DNA from: Actinomadura atramentaria DSM 43919
Lineage (GTDB): Bacteria > Actinomycetota > Actinomycetes > Streptosporangiales > Streptosporangiaceae
Direction of reading: 5' to 3'
NCBI RefSeq assembly: GCF_000381885.1
Contig: NZ_KB907218.1
Span: forward strand, 130,840 to 194,839
Length of the DNA: 64,000 nt
The translations under genes and the position numbers were made by a program. Positions within the stretch are counted from its first letter, which is position 1. Every line of letters starts with the position of its first letter. This document shows positions 8,659 to 16,946 of this stretch, piece by piece. Under the pieces are notes generated by a model. That model searched no databases. It worked only from the letters and a program-made list of their open reading frames with translations, and was not told the DNA's origin.

Positions 8659-8815
8659 CTCCGGCCGAACGGCCGTGATCATTCCGAGACGCGCCGCCCG
8701 TGCTCCGCACGCCCTTTCCCGGCGTCCTGCAAGGGACGACGCGCTCTTGCAGCCCTCCCGCTCCCCCAGAAGACGCGTTCGCCGACCCCATCCCCCCTGA
8801 CGGAGGTCGTCTTTC

Positions 8816-10153
8816 GTGCGGAAACCGTTCCCCCTGTCCTTGGCCACCGCTGCGCTCGTGGCGCTGCCCCTGCTTTCCGTGTCCGCCCACGCGGACACGG
8901 TGCCCGCCGTGCAATGCGCCGGGCAGCCGAACCTGACGGCCCAGGTGAACCCGTCCGGCATCCTGCCGCAGAACGCCCCTGTGACCATCAGCGGTCGGCT
9001 GACCGGCGCGGACGGCGCCCCGGTCGCGGGGCACCAGCTCGACGTCCGCGTGTCCTACCCCACGACGGACGAGCAGATCCTGACCAAGACCGCAGCCGAT
9101 GGCACCTACTCGGTCACCTTCACCGCTCGCGACCGGGCCGAAAGCTGGGGTGTTTGGGCGAATTCCGCAGGCGATGAAGCCCGCTGCATCGGCTACCTCT
9201 CCGTCCAGAACCTGAGCGGGTTCACGCGGTTCACCCAGCGTCCCCTGCCGCCTGCCGAGGGACTCGACGCGACCGTCGGCGCGCGGCTGATCCTTCCGTC
9301 ATACGGCCCGGACGCCGGAATCATCGACACCACGGTTGCCGTGGAGTTCTCCACTGACAAGAAGACCTGGAAGCACGTCGGCTACGCGCACACCTACGAC
9401 CACGGTGGCTTCACCTACGGCTTCGTCGCAGGTCACGACGGTTACTTCCGCTTCCGGTACGACGGCAGCGAGACGATCCTGCCGTCCGTGAGCGAGCCGT
9501 ACTACGTGGACGTGAAGACGGAGACGGCCTTCCAGTCGTTCAACGCCGCGCCCGAGCCCGTGGCCAAGGGCGGAAAGCTGACGGCTTCGGGGACGCTGCT
9601 GCGGCGTAAGAGCCCGCAGGCGTTCGTTCCGGCCAGCGGGGCGAAGGTCGCCGTTCAGTTTCGGGCGGACGGGTCGTCCGCGTGGGCCACGGTCGGAACG
9701 ACGACGACCGACAAGAAGGGCGCGTTCCGCAAGACGTTCACGGCATCCAAGTCCGGGACGTGGCGGGCATCGTACGGCGGCAGCGCCACCTACATCGCGT
9801 CGACCAGCTCCACCGACAACGTGCAGGTGGGCGTGAAGACCGCGTTCACGTCGGCGTTCAACGCCTCGCCGGAACCGGTGGCGAAGGGCAAGGCGCTCAA
9901 GGTCGCCGGCAAGCTCAACCGGTACGTCGGTGGGAAGTGGATCCACGCCGGGGCCGGTGCGGCGATCCAGATCCAGTTCAAGGCGGCGGGCTCGTCCACT
10001 TGGACCACGCTCGGGACCACGAAGACGACTTCGGCCGGAACGTTCGCCAAGTACTTCACGGCGTCCAAGGACGGCACCTGGCGCGCGGTCTACGGCGGGA
10101 GCACCACCTACATCGGCTCGACCAGCGGCACCGACTACGTCGACGTCCGCTGA
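8816..10153 (+). CDS. secreted Ig-like repeat protein
   Basis: A 445-residue exported protein. The signal peptide is MRKPFPLSLATAALVALPLL with a likely cleavage after SAHA. The mature part is beta-rich. After two N-terminal Ig-like or carboxypeptidase-regulatory-like domains come two tandem domains of about 100 residues, each starting FNA(A/S)PEPVAKG and ending GTWRA(S/V)YGGSxTYIxSTS. No enzyme motif, LPXTG signal or membrane anchor is seen, so it is probably a released or wall-associated adhesin-like protein. GGAGGT at 8801 supports GTG 8816. A decayed paralogue lies 0.7 kb downstream (10849-12138) and ends with nearly the same domain, so the pair arose by tandem duplication. Confidence 0.85.
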   Translation: MRKPFPLSLATAALVALPLLSVSAHADTVPAVQCAGQPNLTAQVNPSGILPQNAPVTISGRLTGADGAPVAGHQLDVRVSYPTTDEQILTKTAADGTYSVTFTARDRAESWGVWANSAGDEARCIGYLSVQNLSGFTRFTQRPLPPAEGLDATVGARLILPSYGPDAGIIDTTVAVEFSTDKKTWKHVGYAHTYDHGGFTYGFVAGHDGYFRFRYDGSETILPSVSEPYYVDVKTETAFQSFNAAPEPVAKGGKLTASGTLLRRKSPQAFVPASGAKVAVQFRADGSSAWATVGTTTTDKKGAFRKTFTASKSGTWRASYGGSATYIASTSSTDNVQVGVKTAFTSAFNASPEPVAKGKALKVAGKLNRYVGGKWIHAGAGAAIQIQFKAAGSSTWTTLGTTKTTSAGTFAKYFTASKDGTWRAVYGGSTTYIGSTSGTDYVDVR

Positions 10154-10221
10154 CGACCCGGGTTCCCGGGCGGCTTCCAGGTCGTCCGGGAAACCGGCAT
10201 TCAGGGGCCCGGACACCGGAG

Positions 10222-10230
10222 TTATCCACA
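10222..10230 (+). other. isolated consensus DnaA box
   Basis: TTATCCACA, a perfect DnaA box, in the gap between the Ig-like gene and the 10307 gene. It is alone here, unlike the cluster at 42.5 kb. Confidence 0.45.
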
Positions 10231-10306
10231 GAACTGGATTCGGTTGGCGGGCGGGTTGCGCCCTCGGCTGTGCTGGACGTCGGTTCATCCGACAGAAGGG
10301 AACAGC

Positions 10307-10753
10307 ATGCGAGGCGACACCATCGAGATGACGGTCGACAACGGGACCGGAGTTCCGGTGATCTACCGGGTACGGGCGTCGCGGGCGGGCCGCCGCGTCG
10401 AACTCGACACCGACCAGAACATGGTCACCATGCGCGAGGTCAAGCGCGACGGCACCGCCGTCGACACGATGCGGTTCCCCATGCAGCGCATCATCGCCAT
10501 CCGCGAGTACTCGACGGCCGACACCGCGTCGACTGGCGCGCCGACGCCTTCACCGTCCACCGCCGAGCCGACACCGACCGGGGAGGACAACGCAGCGCCC
10601 AGCGGCGATGTCGATCGCACCGGCGACCATCTCAAAACGACTCCGGCAAACGTCGCGGTGACGCCCAACAGGCAGATCGGCCGCGCGACCGCAGTTCCGG
10701 CCGCCTCGACCCAGAAGGGGAAAGCCAAGCGGCCCGGGAAGCGGAAGCGCTGA
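10307..10753 (+). CDS. conserved hypothetical protein with basic disordered tail
   Basis: Begins MRGDTIEMTVDNGTGVPVIY at ATG 10307, 6 bases after AGAAGGG; a longer frame from 10244 has no such site. The 148 residues split into a beta-rich N-terminal half (to about residue 68, ending RIIAIREYS) and a Ser/Thr/Pro-rich linker ending in a strongly basic tail KGKAKRPGKRKR. There is no signal peptide. The N-terminal half contains RVELDTDQNMVTMREVKRDG and may be a small beta-barrel; the tail could contact nucleic acid. I do not recognise a family. It separates the intact and decayed copies of the Ig-like gene. Confidence 0.65.
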   Translation: MRGDTIEMTVDNGTGVPVIYRVRASRAGRRVELDTDQNMVTMREVKRDGTAVDTMRFPMQRIIAIREYSTADTASTGAPTPSPSTAEPTPTGEDNAAPSGDVDRTGDHLKTTPANVAVTPNRQIGRATAVPAASTQKGKAKRPGKRKR

Positions 10754-10848
10754 CCGGTGCCCCAGGCATCGGCGGATGAGCGGCCGCATCCGCCCAACTC
10801 GCCCTCGATCGCGTCGGCCCGTCCCGACCCCAGCCGGAGGCCCGCCCC

Positions 10849-12138
10849 GTGCGCAGACGCATGTCCTTGTCCCTCGCCGCCGCCGCGATCACCGCCGCCC
10901 CGCTCCTCACCGTCCCGCCGGCTCTCGCGTCGACGCCGACGGTCAGGGCCGAGGTCACCTACGACCGTCTCGACCCGAAGCGGGAGGTCACGCTCACCGT
11001 GCGCGCCAGCGACCCCGCCGGTGTCCGGTCCGTCCGTGCCGCCCTCACCCGGCGCGCGCTCGGCGAACCCACGTTCCAGAGCGTGGACGGCTTCACCCGG
11101 ACGTCCGGCAGCGACACGGACAGCACTTGGACGGCGAAGTACACCGCCGACACCGACCGGCACCCCGGGCCCGTCTCCGTGCTGGTGACGGTCGTGAACG
11201 CGGATGGAACATCCAAGTCGCAACAGACCGGATACACAGACTGCTACGTCACGGAGATCGAGGCGACGGCTCCGGACAAGCGTCTGAGCCTCGCGGACCC
11301 CGACGCCGCGGTCGACGGCCGCCGCACCGTCCGCACCTCGCGCGATGACGCGCCCGGCCCATCCCGGGTGGGGCAGTGATCGTCGACGGTCGGCAGGGCC
11401 CCACGACCACCGACGACGGCCGGTTCACGGCGAACCTCAGCAATGTCGCGTCCACCGAGCTGCGGTTCTCCGCGACCGGCTCGTCCTGCGCGGCGTTGAG
11501 AAAGGTGAGCTTCACCGTCGATCAGCTCCCCGTGTCCTTCATGGCCGAGTTCAAGGCCCCGAAGCCGCTGCCCGCCGGAGAGCCCGCCACCGTCACCGGA
11601 GTCGTCAGGCGCACCCTGGCGGACGGCACGATCACCGGTGTCGGCGGCGTGGCGGTCGAGGTCAGGACATGGAAGGACGGCAGGCCGATCGACCACACCG
11701 CCATCTCCGCAGCCGACCGGACGTACTCCTACACCTGGATTCCTGATGAGAGCGGCGCGTGGGTGGCGTCGATTCCCGAAATCCCGTTCGTCAAAGGCAG
11801 CAAGCTCATCAGCGGCACCTTCGACATACAGAACGGGACGGCCGCCTTCACCTGGAAGGCACCATTCCCGAGCACATCGGCGGCGATCTCGGCGGAACGC
11901 TCCTGGTGCGGCTGCAGCGGACGGGCGACTACGCGGGCGCTGGCGCGACGATCCAGATCCAGTTCAAGGCAGCGGGCACGTCCACCTGGAATTCCTGGGG
12001 CACGACTCGCACGACGAGCAAGGGCACTTCACAAAGATCTTCACCGCGTCAAAAGACGGCACCTGGCGCGCCGTCTACAACGGCAGCACCACCTACACCG
12101 CCTCCACCAGCCCCACCGACTACGTCGACGTCCGCTGA
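10849..12138 (+). pseudogene. decayed tandem paralogue of the Ig-like repeat protein (three frameshifts)
   Basis: GTG 10849 starts a normal signal peptide (MRRRMSLSLAAAAITAAPLL) after a GGAGG site. The frame stops at 11379, but homology continues in other frames: RDDAPG passes into PGGAVIVDGRQGPTTTDDGRF near 11355-11361; FTWKAP passes into PEHIGGDLGGTLLVRLQ near 11865; RTTSKGT passes into FTKIFTASKDGTWRAVY near 12027. The last part matches the final domain of the 8816-10153 protein almost word for word and ends with the same TDYVDVR and TGA. Each change moves the frame by the same step, as a lost single base would. Three separate losses make a working product unlikely, unless the assembly has indel errors here. 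Confidence 0.82.
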
Positions 12139-12146
12139 GTAGCGCG

Positions 12147-12184
12147 CCCCGGGACGTTCCACGTGGAACGTCCCGGGGGTTTTG
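12147..12184 (+). terminator. 32-bp perfect palindrome followed by T-run; parS-like core
   Basis: Bases 12147-12178 read the same on both strands (arms of 16) and are followed by GGTTTT, so they can act as a terminator for the Ig-like region. The centre, GTTCCACGTGGAAC at 12156-12169, differs from the parS consensus GTTTCACGTGAAAC only by one symmetric pair. It may be a terminator, a weak parS, or both. Confidence 0.6.
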
Positions 12185-12223
12185 GAGGGGGATACTCGGG
12201 CGCGGGGAAGGGGCTGGGGCCGG

Positions 12224-12229
12224 TAGCCT
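12224..12229 (+). promoter_or_regulatory. -10 element of leaderless serS promoter
   Basis: TAGCCT ends 7 bases before the GTG at 12237. Confidence 0.5.
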
Positions 12230-12236
12230 CGGGGCT

Positions 12237-13499
12237 GTGATCGACCTGCGAGCTCTTCGAGAGGACCCCGAGCGGCTGCGTGCTTCGCAGCGGGCGCGGG
12301 GGGAGGACGAGGCCGTCGTCGGCCGCCTGCTGGAACTGGACGAGCGGCGGCGGTCCGCGCAGTCCTCGTTCGAGACGCTGCGGGCCGAGCAGAAGAGCTT
12401 CGGCAAGTCCGTGTCCCGGGCGAAGGGCGACGAGCGCGCCGAGCTGCTCGCCCGCGCCAAGGAGCTGTCGCAGCAGGTCAAGGAGGCCGAGGCCGAGGCG
12501 GACCGGCTCGGCGAGGAGCTGACCGCGCTGCTGCGGGTCGTCCCGAACATCATCGAGGACGGCGCCCCGGCGGGCGGCGAGGACGACTACGTCGTGCTGG
12601 AGCACGTCGGCGAGCCGCCGGTGTTCGACTTCGAGCCGAAGGACCACCTGGAACTGGGCGAGAGCCTCGGCGCGATCGACATGGAGCGCGGCGCCAAGGT
12701 CGCGGGCGCGCGGTTCTACTACCTGACGGGCGTCGGCGCGCGGCTGCAGTACGCGCTGCTGAACCTGGCGATGGAGCAGGCGGTGGCGGCCGGGTTCGTC
12801 CCCATGTACCCGCCGGTCCTGGTGAAGCCGGAGGCGATGGAGGGCACCGGGTTCCTCGGCGCGCACGCCGCCGAGGTGTACCGGCTGGAGGCCGACGACC
12901 TGTACCTGGTCGGGACGTCGGAGGTCCCGCTCGCCGCGTACCACATGAACGAGATCATCGACGAGCTGCCGCGGCGGTACGCGGCGTGGTCGTCGTGCTT
13001 CCGGCGCGAGGCGGGGTCGTACGGCAAGGACACGCGCGGCATCATCCGCGTCCACCAGTTCGACAAGGTGGAGATGTTCTCCTACTGCGACCCGGCGGAC
13101 GCGCACGCCGAGCACCTGCGACTCCTGGAGTGGGAGAAGGAGATGCTGGCGACGGTCGAGCTGCCCTACCGGGTGATCGACGTCGCGGCGGGCGACCTCG
13201 GCTCCAGCGCGGCCCGCAAATACGACTGCGAGGCGTGGGTGCCGACGCAGAGCACGTACCGCGAGGTCACCTCGACGTCGAACTGCACCGAGTTCCAGGC
13301 GCGGCGGCTGTCGGTGCGGCACCGCGACGCGGACGGCAGGAACCAGCCGGTCGCGACGCTGAACGGCACGCTCGCCACGACCCGCTGGATGGTCGCGATT
13401 CTGGAGAACCACCAGCAGGCGGACGGTTCGGTTCGGGTACCCGAGGCGCTGCGCAAATACCTCGGGCAGGACGTGCTGGAGCCCGTCAAGAAGCGCTGA
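12237..13499 (+). CDS. serS: serine--tRNA ligase
   Basis: Charges tRNA-Ser (and tRNA-Sec) with serine; a class II synthetase acting as a cytoplasmic dimer. The 420 residues begin MIDLRALREDPERLRASQ. They carry the antiparallel coiled-coil arm (about residues 30-105, rich in Glu/Arg/Ala) that grips the long variable arm of tRNA-Ser. The catalytic core follows with TSEVPLAAYH, motif 2 (CFRREAGSYGKDTRG) and motif 3 (NGTLATTRWMVAILEN). Length is normal for the family. GTG 12237 fits a leaderless start, with TAGCCT 7 bases upstream. It lies directly after the palindromic terminator and convergent to the phosphatase gene 10 bp downstream. Confidence 0.96.
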   Translation: MIDLRALREDPERLRASQRARGEDEAVVGRLLELDERRRSAQSSFETLRAEQKSFGKSVSRAKGDERAELLARAKELSQQVKEAEAEADRLGEELTALLRVVPNIIEDGAPAGGEDDYVVLEHVGEPPVFDFEPKDHLELGESLGAIDMERGAKVAGARFYYLTGVGARLQYALLNLAMEQAVAAGFVPMYPPVLVKPEAMEGTGFLGAHAAEVYRLEADDLYLVGTSEVPLAAYHMNEIIDELPRRYAAWSSCFRREAGSYGKDTRGIIRVHQFDKVEMFSYCDPADAHAEHLRLLEWEKEMLATVELPYRVIDVAAGDLGSSAARKYDCEAWVPTQSTYREVTSTSNCTEFQARRLSVRHRDADGRNQPVATLNGTLATTRWMVAILENHQQADGSVRVPEALRKYLGQDVLEPVKKR

Positions 13500-13509
13500 C
13501 GCCGAAGGC

Positions 13510-14370
13510 TCAGGCGAGGAGCCGCGCCCGGAGTTCCGCGAGCGTCGCCGCGTCGATGCCGAGGCCGTCGCGCAGGAACGCGTCGAAGCTCCCGTAGTCG
13601 CGGTCGATCTGGTCGAAGGCGGCGTCCAGGAACGACGCGCGGACCGTGAACAGCGGCGCGACGATCGACGGGTCGATGCCGAACTGCCGCAGCGCCGCGA
13701 ACGTCTTCTCGTTCCCGGCGGCCAGCTCGTCGTTGGAGCGCAGGTAGTCGGCGTACACCTGGTCGCGGCCCACGCCGAGCGCGGTGAGCAGGATCGCGGT
13801 CATGGTGCCGGTCCGGTCCTTCCCGGCGGTGCAGTGGTAGAGGACCGGGCCGTCGCCCGAGGCGATGCGCTTCAGCGCGGCGGCGAACTGAGCGCGCGCG
13901 GACGCGTCGTGGACGAACCCCCGGTACGACAGCTCCATGATCGCGGCGGCCGGGTCGCCGCCGCCGAACGCGCCGGTCAGGGTGTCGCCGCCGAGGTCGA
14001 GGATCGACGGCGACAGCGTGTCGATCGGCGCGGCGACCGCCGTCACCCCGGCGGGCAGGACGTCCTTCCCGCCGAACAGCACCTCCCCGGTGGAGCGGAA
14101 GTCCACGGCCGCGCCGAGCCGCAGTTTCGCGAGCGCGGCGACGCCCGCCGCCGTGACCTTGCTGAGAGAGGCGGACCGGTACACGATCCCGGTGCGGACG
14201 GTGTGCCCGTCGCCCGTGGTCTCGCCGCCGACGGCGCGGACGTTCTCGGCCCCGTCCACCGCGATCGACGGGGCGGGCGCGGCCGCCGCGGGCACGGCGG
14301 CGGCAAGGGGAAGGATCAGCAGCGGGGCCGCGACGGCGGGCACGCACCAACGGGGGGATGAAAGGCGCAT
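13510..14370 (-). CDS. secreted tyrosine-protein phosphatase (DSP-like)
   Basis: A 286-residue protein with a clear signal peptide (APLLILPLAAAVPAAAAPAP). The mature enzyme has the P-loop HCTAGKDRTGTMTAIL, the HCxxGxxR signature of cysteine-based phosphatases in the MptpB/Y_phosphatase3 style. The N-terminal part has VYRSASLSKVTAAGVAAL and DFRS, which are typical of that branch. The reaction is dephosphorylation of phosphotyrosine or phosphoinositide through a cysteinyl-phosphate; the export signal means it acts outside the cell. The start ATG 14370 lies 6 bases after TACCGT, so it is probably leaderless. No tyrosine kinase is nearby and the substrate is unknown. Confidence 0.88.
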   Translation of the reverse strand: MRLSSPRWCVPAVAAPLLILPLAAAVPAAAAPAPSIAVDGAENVRAVGGETTGDGHTVRTGIVYRSASLSKVTAAGVAALAKLRLGAAVDFRSTGEVLFGGKDVLPAGVTAVAAPIDTLSPSILDLGGDTLTGAFGGGDPAAAIMELSYRGFVHDASARAQFAAALKRIASGDGPVLYHCTAGKDRTGTMTAILLTALGVGRDQVYADYLRSNDELAAGNEKTFAALRQFGIDPSIVAPLFTVRASFLDAAFDQIDRDYGSFDAFLRDGLGIDAATLAELRARLLA

Positions 14371-14376
14371 AGCGGA

Positions 14377-14382
14377 ACGGTA
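14377..14382 (-). promoter_or_regulatory. -10 element of a leaderless promoter (phosphatase gene)
   Basis: On the minus strand TACCGT ends 6 bases before the ATG at 14370. Confidence 0.45.
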
Positions 14383-14447
14383 GAGCCCCGAACGGGATTC
14401 GCGGAAGGTCGCCTAATGTGTGTTCAGCCGCCCGCCAGGAAGGTGCC

Positions 14448-15248
14448 ATGACCACGCAACCACGACTGATCGCCACCGACCTCGACGGGACGATCGTGCG
14501 CTCGGACGGAACGGTCTCCCGGCGCACCGTCGCGGCGCTCGCCCGCGTGGAGCAGGCCGGCGCGACGCTCGTCCTGGTCACCGGCCGCCCGCCCCGCTGG
14601 ATGACCGACATCGCCGAGGCGGTCGGCCACCGGGGCGTGGCGATCTGCGCGAACGGCGCGGTGCTGTACGACCTGCACACCGAGCGGGTCCTTGAGGCCC
14701 GGCTGATCGAGCCCGAGACGATCGCGGACGCCGTCGAACGGCTCCGCAAGGCCGACCCGGAACTGCGGTTCGCCGTCGAGTACCCGACCGGGTTCGTGTT
14801 CGAGGCCCGCTACAACCTCGGCCGCTGGGATGCCGACGCGCTCGGCGGGCGGCCCGTGGACGGCGAGACGCTGGTCAGCCGGGGCGGCACCAAGCTGCTC
14901 GCGTTCCACCCGACCGCCGACCCCGACCGGCTCGCGGCGACCGCGCACGAGACCGTCGGGGACCTCGTCACCGTCACCCACTCGTCCGGCCGGGGCCTGC
15001 TGGAGATGAGCGCGCACGGCGTCACCAAAGCTAGCGCGCTCGCCGCGTTCTGCGCCGAACTCGGCGTGGCCGCCGCGGACGTCGCCGCGTTCGGCGACAT
15101 GCCCAACGACCTGCCGATGCTGACCTGGGCGGGCACGTCCTACGGCGTCGCCAACGCGCACCCGCTGGTGCTCGACGCCGTCACGAACCGCGCGGCGCGC
15201 AACGACGAGGACGGCGTCGCCCAGGTCCTCGAACGGCTCTTCCCCTAG
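14448..15248 (+). CDS. Cof-type HAD-superfamily hydrolase
   Basis: A phosphatase of the HAD superfamily, IIB/Cof branch, 266 residues. Motif I is ATDLDGTIVRSDG near the N-terminus (Asp nucleophile and Asp acid/base). Motif II is VTGRPP, the motif III lysine sits in GVTKASAL, and motif IV is FGDMPNDLPML. The large cap domain between motifs II and III is the C2 type. Such enzymes dephosphorylate sugar phosphates or FMN/PLP-type cofactors; the substrate is not predictable. AGGAAGG at 14437 is 4 bases before ATG 14448; a -10-like TAATGT is at 14414. The stop codon shares bases with the bpa stop on the other strand. Confidence 0.9.
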   Translation: MTTQPRLIATDLDGTIVRSDGTVSRRTVAALARVEQAGATLVLVTGRPPRWMTDIAEAVGHRGVAICANGAVLYDLHTERVLEARLIEPETIADAVERLRKADPELRFAVEYPTGFVFEARYNLGRWDADALGGRPVDGETLVSRGGTKLLAFHPTADPDRLAATAHETVGDLVTVTHSSGRGLLEMSAHGVTKASALAAFCAELGVAAADVAAFGDMPNDLPMLTWAGTSYGVANAHPLVLDAVTNRAARNDEDGVAQVLERLFP

Positions 15249-15796
15249 AGGTACGGCCCGGAGTGCGAACCGCCGCGCTCGTCCTGGCCGCCGCCGCCCG
15301 CGCCGCCCGGCGTCATCCCGGCCGGAAGCGCGCGCCGCATCTGCTCAAGCTGCGCCCGCGCCGCCATCTGCTGCGCGAACAGCGTCGTCTGGATGCCGTG
15401 GAACAGGCCCTCCAGCCAGCCGACGAGCTGCGCCTGGGCGATCCGCAGCTCGCCCTCGCTCGGCACCTGGTCCTCGGCGAACGGCAGCGACAGCCGCTCC
15501 AGCTCCTGGACCAGTTCGGGGGCCAGCCCGTCCTTCAGCTCCTTGATGGAGGACTGGTGGATCTCGCGGAGCCGCGCGCGGCTCGCCTCGTCCAGCGGGG
15601 CGGCCTTCACCTCGTCGAGCAGCTGCCGGATCATGCCGCCGATCCGCATGACCTTCGCGGGCTGCTCGACCATCTCCGCGACGGACTTCTCGCCGCCCTC
15701 CTCGCCGTCCCCGGCGCCGCTCAGCGCGATGCCGTTCGGGCCGACGACGAGTACCTGCGGTTCCTGGTCCGGACCGTTCTGCTGCTCCTCAGTCAT
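15245..15796 (-). CDS. bpa: bacterial proteasome activator
   Basis: A 183-residue protein of the Bpa (former DUF2587) family. Known role: a ring-forming, ATP-independent activator that opens the actinobacterial 20S proteasome and feeds it unfolded proteins. The helical core is visible from VAEMVEQPAKVMRIGGMI to QTTLFAQQMAARAQLEQM, with the family block LDEASRARLREIHQSSIKEL. The C-terminus ends in GPYL, the place of the GQYL motif that docks into the proteasome alpha pockets in the mycobacterial protein. The last 30 residues are a flexible Gly-rich arm. It is convergent with the HAD gene with overlapping stops, and 13 bp upstream is the end of the quinone oxidoreductase gene. Confidence 0.92.
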   Translation of the reverse strand: MTEEQQNGPDQEPQVLVVGPNGIALSGAGDGEEGGEKSVAEMVEQPAKVMRIGGMIRQLLDEVKAAPLDEASRARLREIHQSSIKELKDGLAPELVQELERLSLPFAEDQVPSEGELRIAQAQLVGWLEGLFHGIQTTLFAQQMAARAQLEQMRRALPAGMTPGGAGGGGQDERGGSHSGPYL

Positions 15797-15809
15797 AATC
15801 CCTCGATTC

Positions 15810-16766
15810 TCACACGACCAGAAGAATCTTCCCGACGTGGACGCTGTCCTCCAGGAGCCGGTGCGCGAGCGCCGCCTCCTCGATCCGGACCGTCCGGTCG
15901 ACCACCGGCCGCACCCTGCCCGACTCCAGCAGCGGCCACACGTGCTCGCGGACGCCCGCCACCACCGCCGCCTTCTCCGCCGCCGGCCGCGCGCGCAGGC
16001 CCGTGGCGTGGACGGACGCGCGCTTGGCGAGCAGCGCGCCGAGGTCCAGCTCGCCCGTCGCGCCGCCCTGCAGCCCGATGACGACGAGGCGGCCGCCGGT
16101 CGCGAGCGCCCGCACGTTCCGGGGAAGGTACTTGGCCCCCATATTGTCCAGGATCACGTCGAACGGGCCGTACTCGACGAAGTCGTCCTCGCGGTAGTCG
16201 ACCGCGTCGCCCGCGCCGAGCGCGCGGCACGCGTCCGCCTTGCGCTCGCTGCCGACCGTGCAGGCGACGCGCGCGCCGAACTCGCGGGCGAGCTGGATCG
16301 CCATCGTGCCGATGCCGCTGCCGCCGCCGTGGACCAGGAACCGCTCGCCCGCCGCGAGCCTCGCGAGCTGGAAGACGTTCGACCAGACCGTGCAGACGAC
16401 TTCCGGCAGCGCCGCCGCGTCCACCAGGTCGACGCCGTCCGGGACGGGCAGGAGCTGGCCCGCCGGGACCGCGACGCGCTCCGCGTAGCCGCCGCCCGCC
16501 AGCAGCGCGCACACGCGGTCGCCGACGCGCCAGTCGGAGACGCCGGGGCCGACCGCCTCGACCGTCCCGGACACCTCCAGGCCGGGGTAGTCCGGCGCGC
16601 CCGGCGGCGGCGGGTAGAAGCCGAGCCGCTGCATGACGTCGGCGCGGTTGACGCCGGCCGCCGCGACCGCCACGACGACCTCGCCGGGCGCGGGCTCGGG
16701 ATCGGGCACCCGGGTCCAGGTCAGGACATCCGCGTCGCCCGGCTCACGGATCACGATGGCATGCAT
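15810..16766 (-). CDS. zinc-independent quinone oxidoreductase (PIG3-like, MDR family)
   Basis: An NAD(P)H-dependent oxidoreductase of the medium-chain superfamily, 318 residues. The N-terminal GroES-like fold contains VNRADVMQRLGFYPPPPGAP, diagnostic for the PIG3 / quinone oxidoreductase branch, and lacks the zinc ligands. The Rossmann motif is VHGGGSGIGTMAIQLA, later VILDNMGAKY. It reduces quinones by one electron or enals; the physiological substrate is unknown. ATG 16766 is preferred over GTG 16775 because TAGCGT ends exactly 7 bases before it. It may form a unit with bpa 13 bp downstream, but a functional link is not evident. Confidence 0.88.
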   Translation of the reverse strand: MHAIVIREPGDADVLTWTRVPDPEPAPGEVVVAVAAAGVNRADVMQRLGFYPPPPGAPDYPGLEVSGTVEAVGPGVSDWRVGDRVCALLAGGGYAERVAVPAGQLLPVPDGVDLVDAAALPEVVCTVWSNVFQLARLAAGERFLVHGGGSGIGTMAIQLAREFGARVACTVGSERKADACRALGAGDAVDYREDDFVEYGPFDVILDNMGAKYLPRNVRALATGGRLVVIGLQGGATGELDLGALLAKRASVHATGLRARPAAEKAAVVAGVREHVWPLLESGRVRPVVDRTVRIEEAALAHRLLEDSVHVGKILLVV

Positions 16767-16773
16767 GATCCTC

Positions 16774-16779
16774 ACGCTA
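16774..16779 (-). promoter_or_regulatory. -10 element of a leaderless promoter (oxidoreductase gene)
   Basis: On the minus strand TAGCGT ends 7 bases before the ATG at 16766. Confidence 0.45.
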
Positions 16780-16946
16780 CCGGGCGGTCCACCACGGCCG
16801 ATTTCCCTTCGCCGTTCATCTATGAGACGTTGCCGATTCGGCTTTGCAGCAGCGATGCTGGTCTTTTGCCGCCGGGTATCCTGCCGTGGGGCGATGCTGA
16901 CCTACTCCGGTGACGATCGTTGAGAACGCGGCCGAGAGGAGAGACG

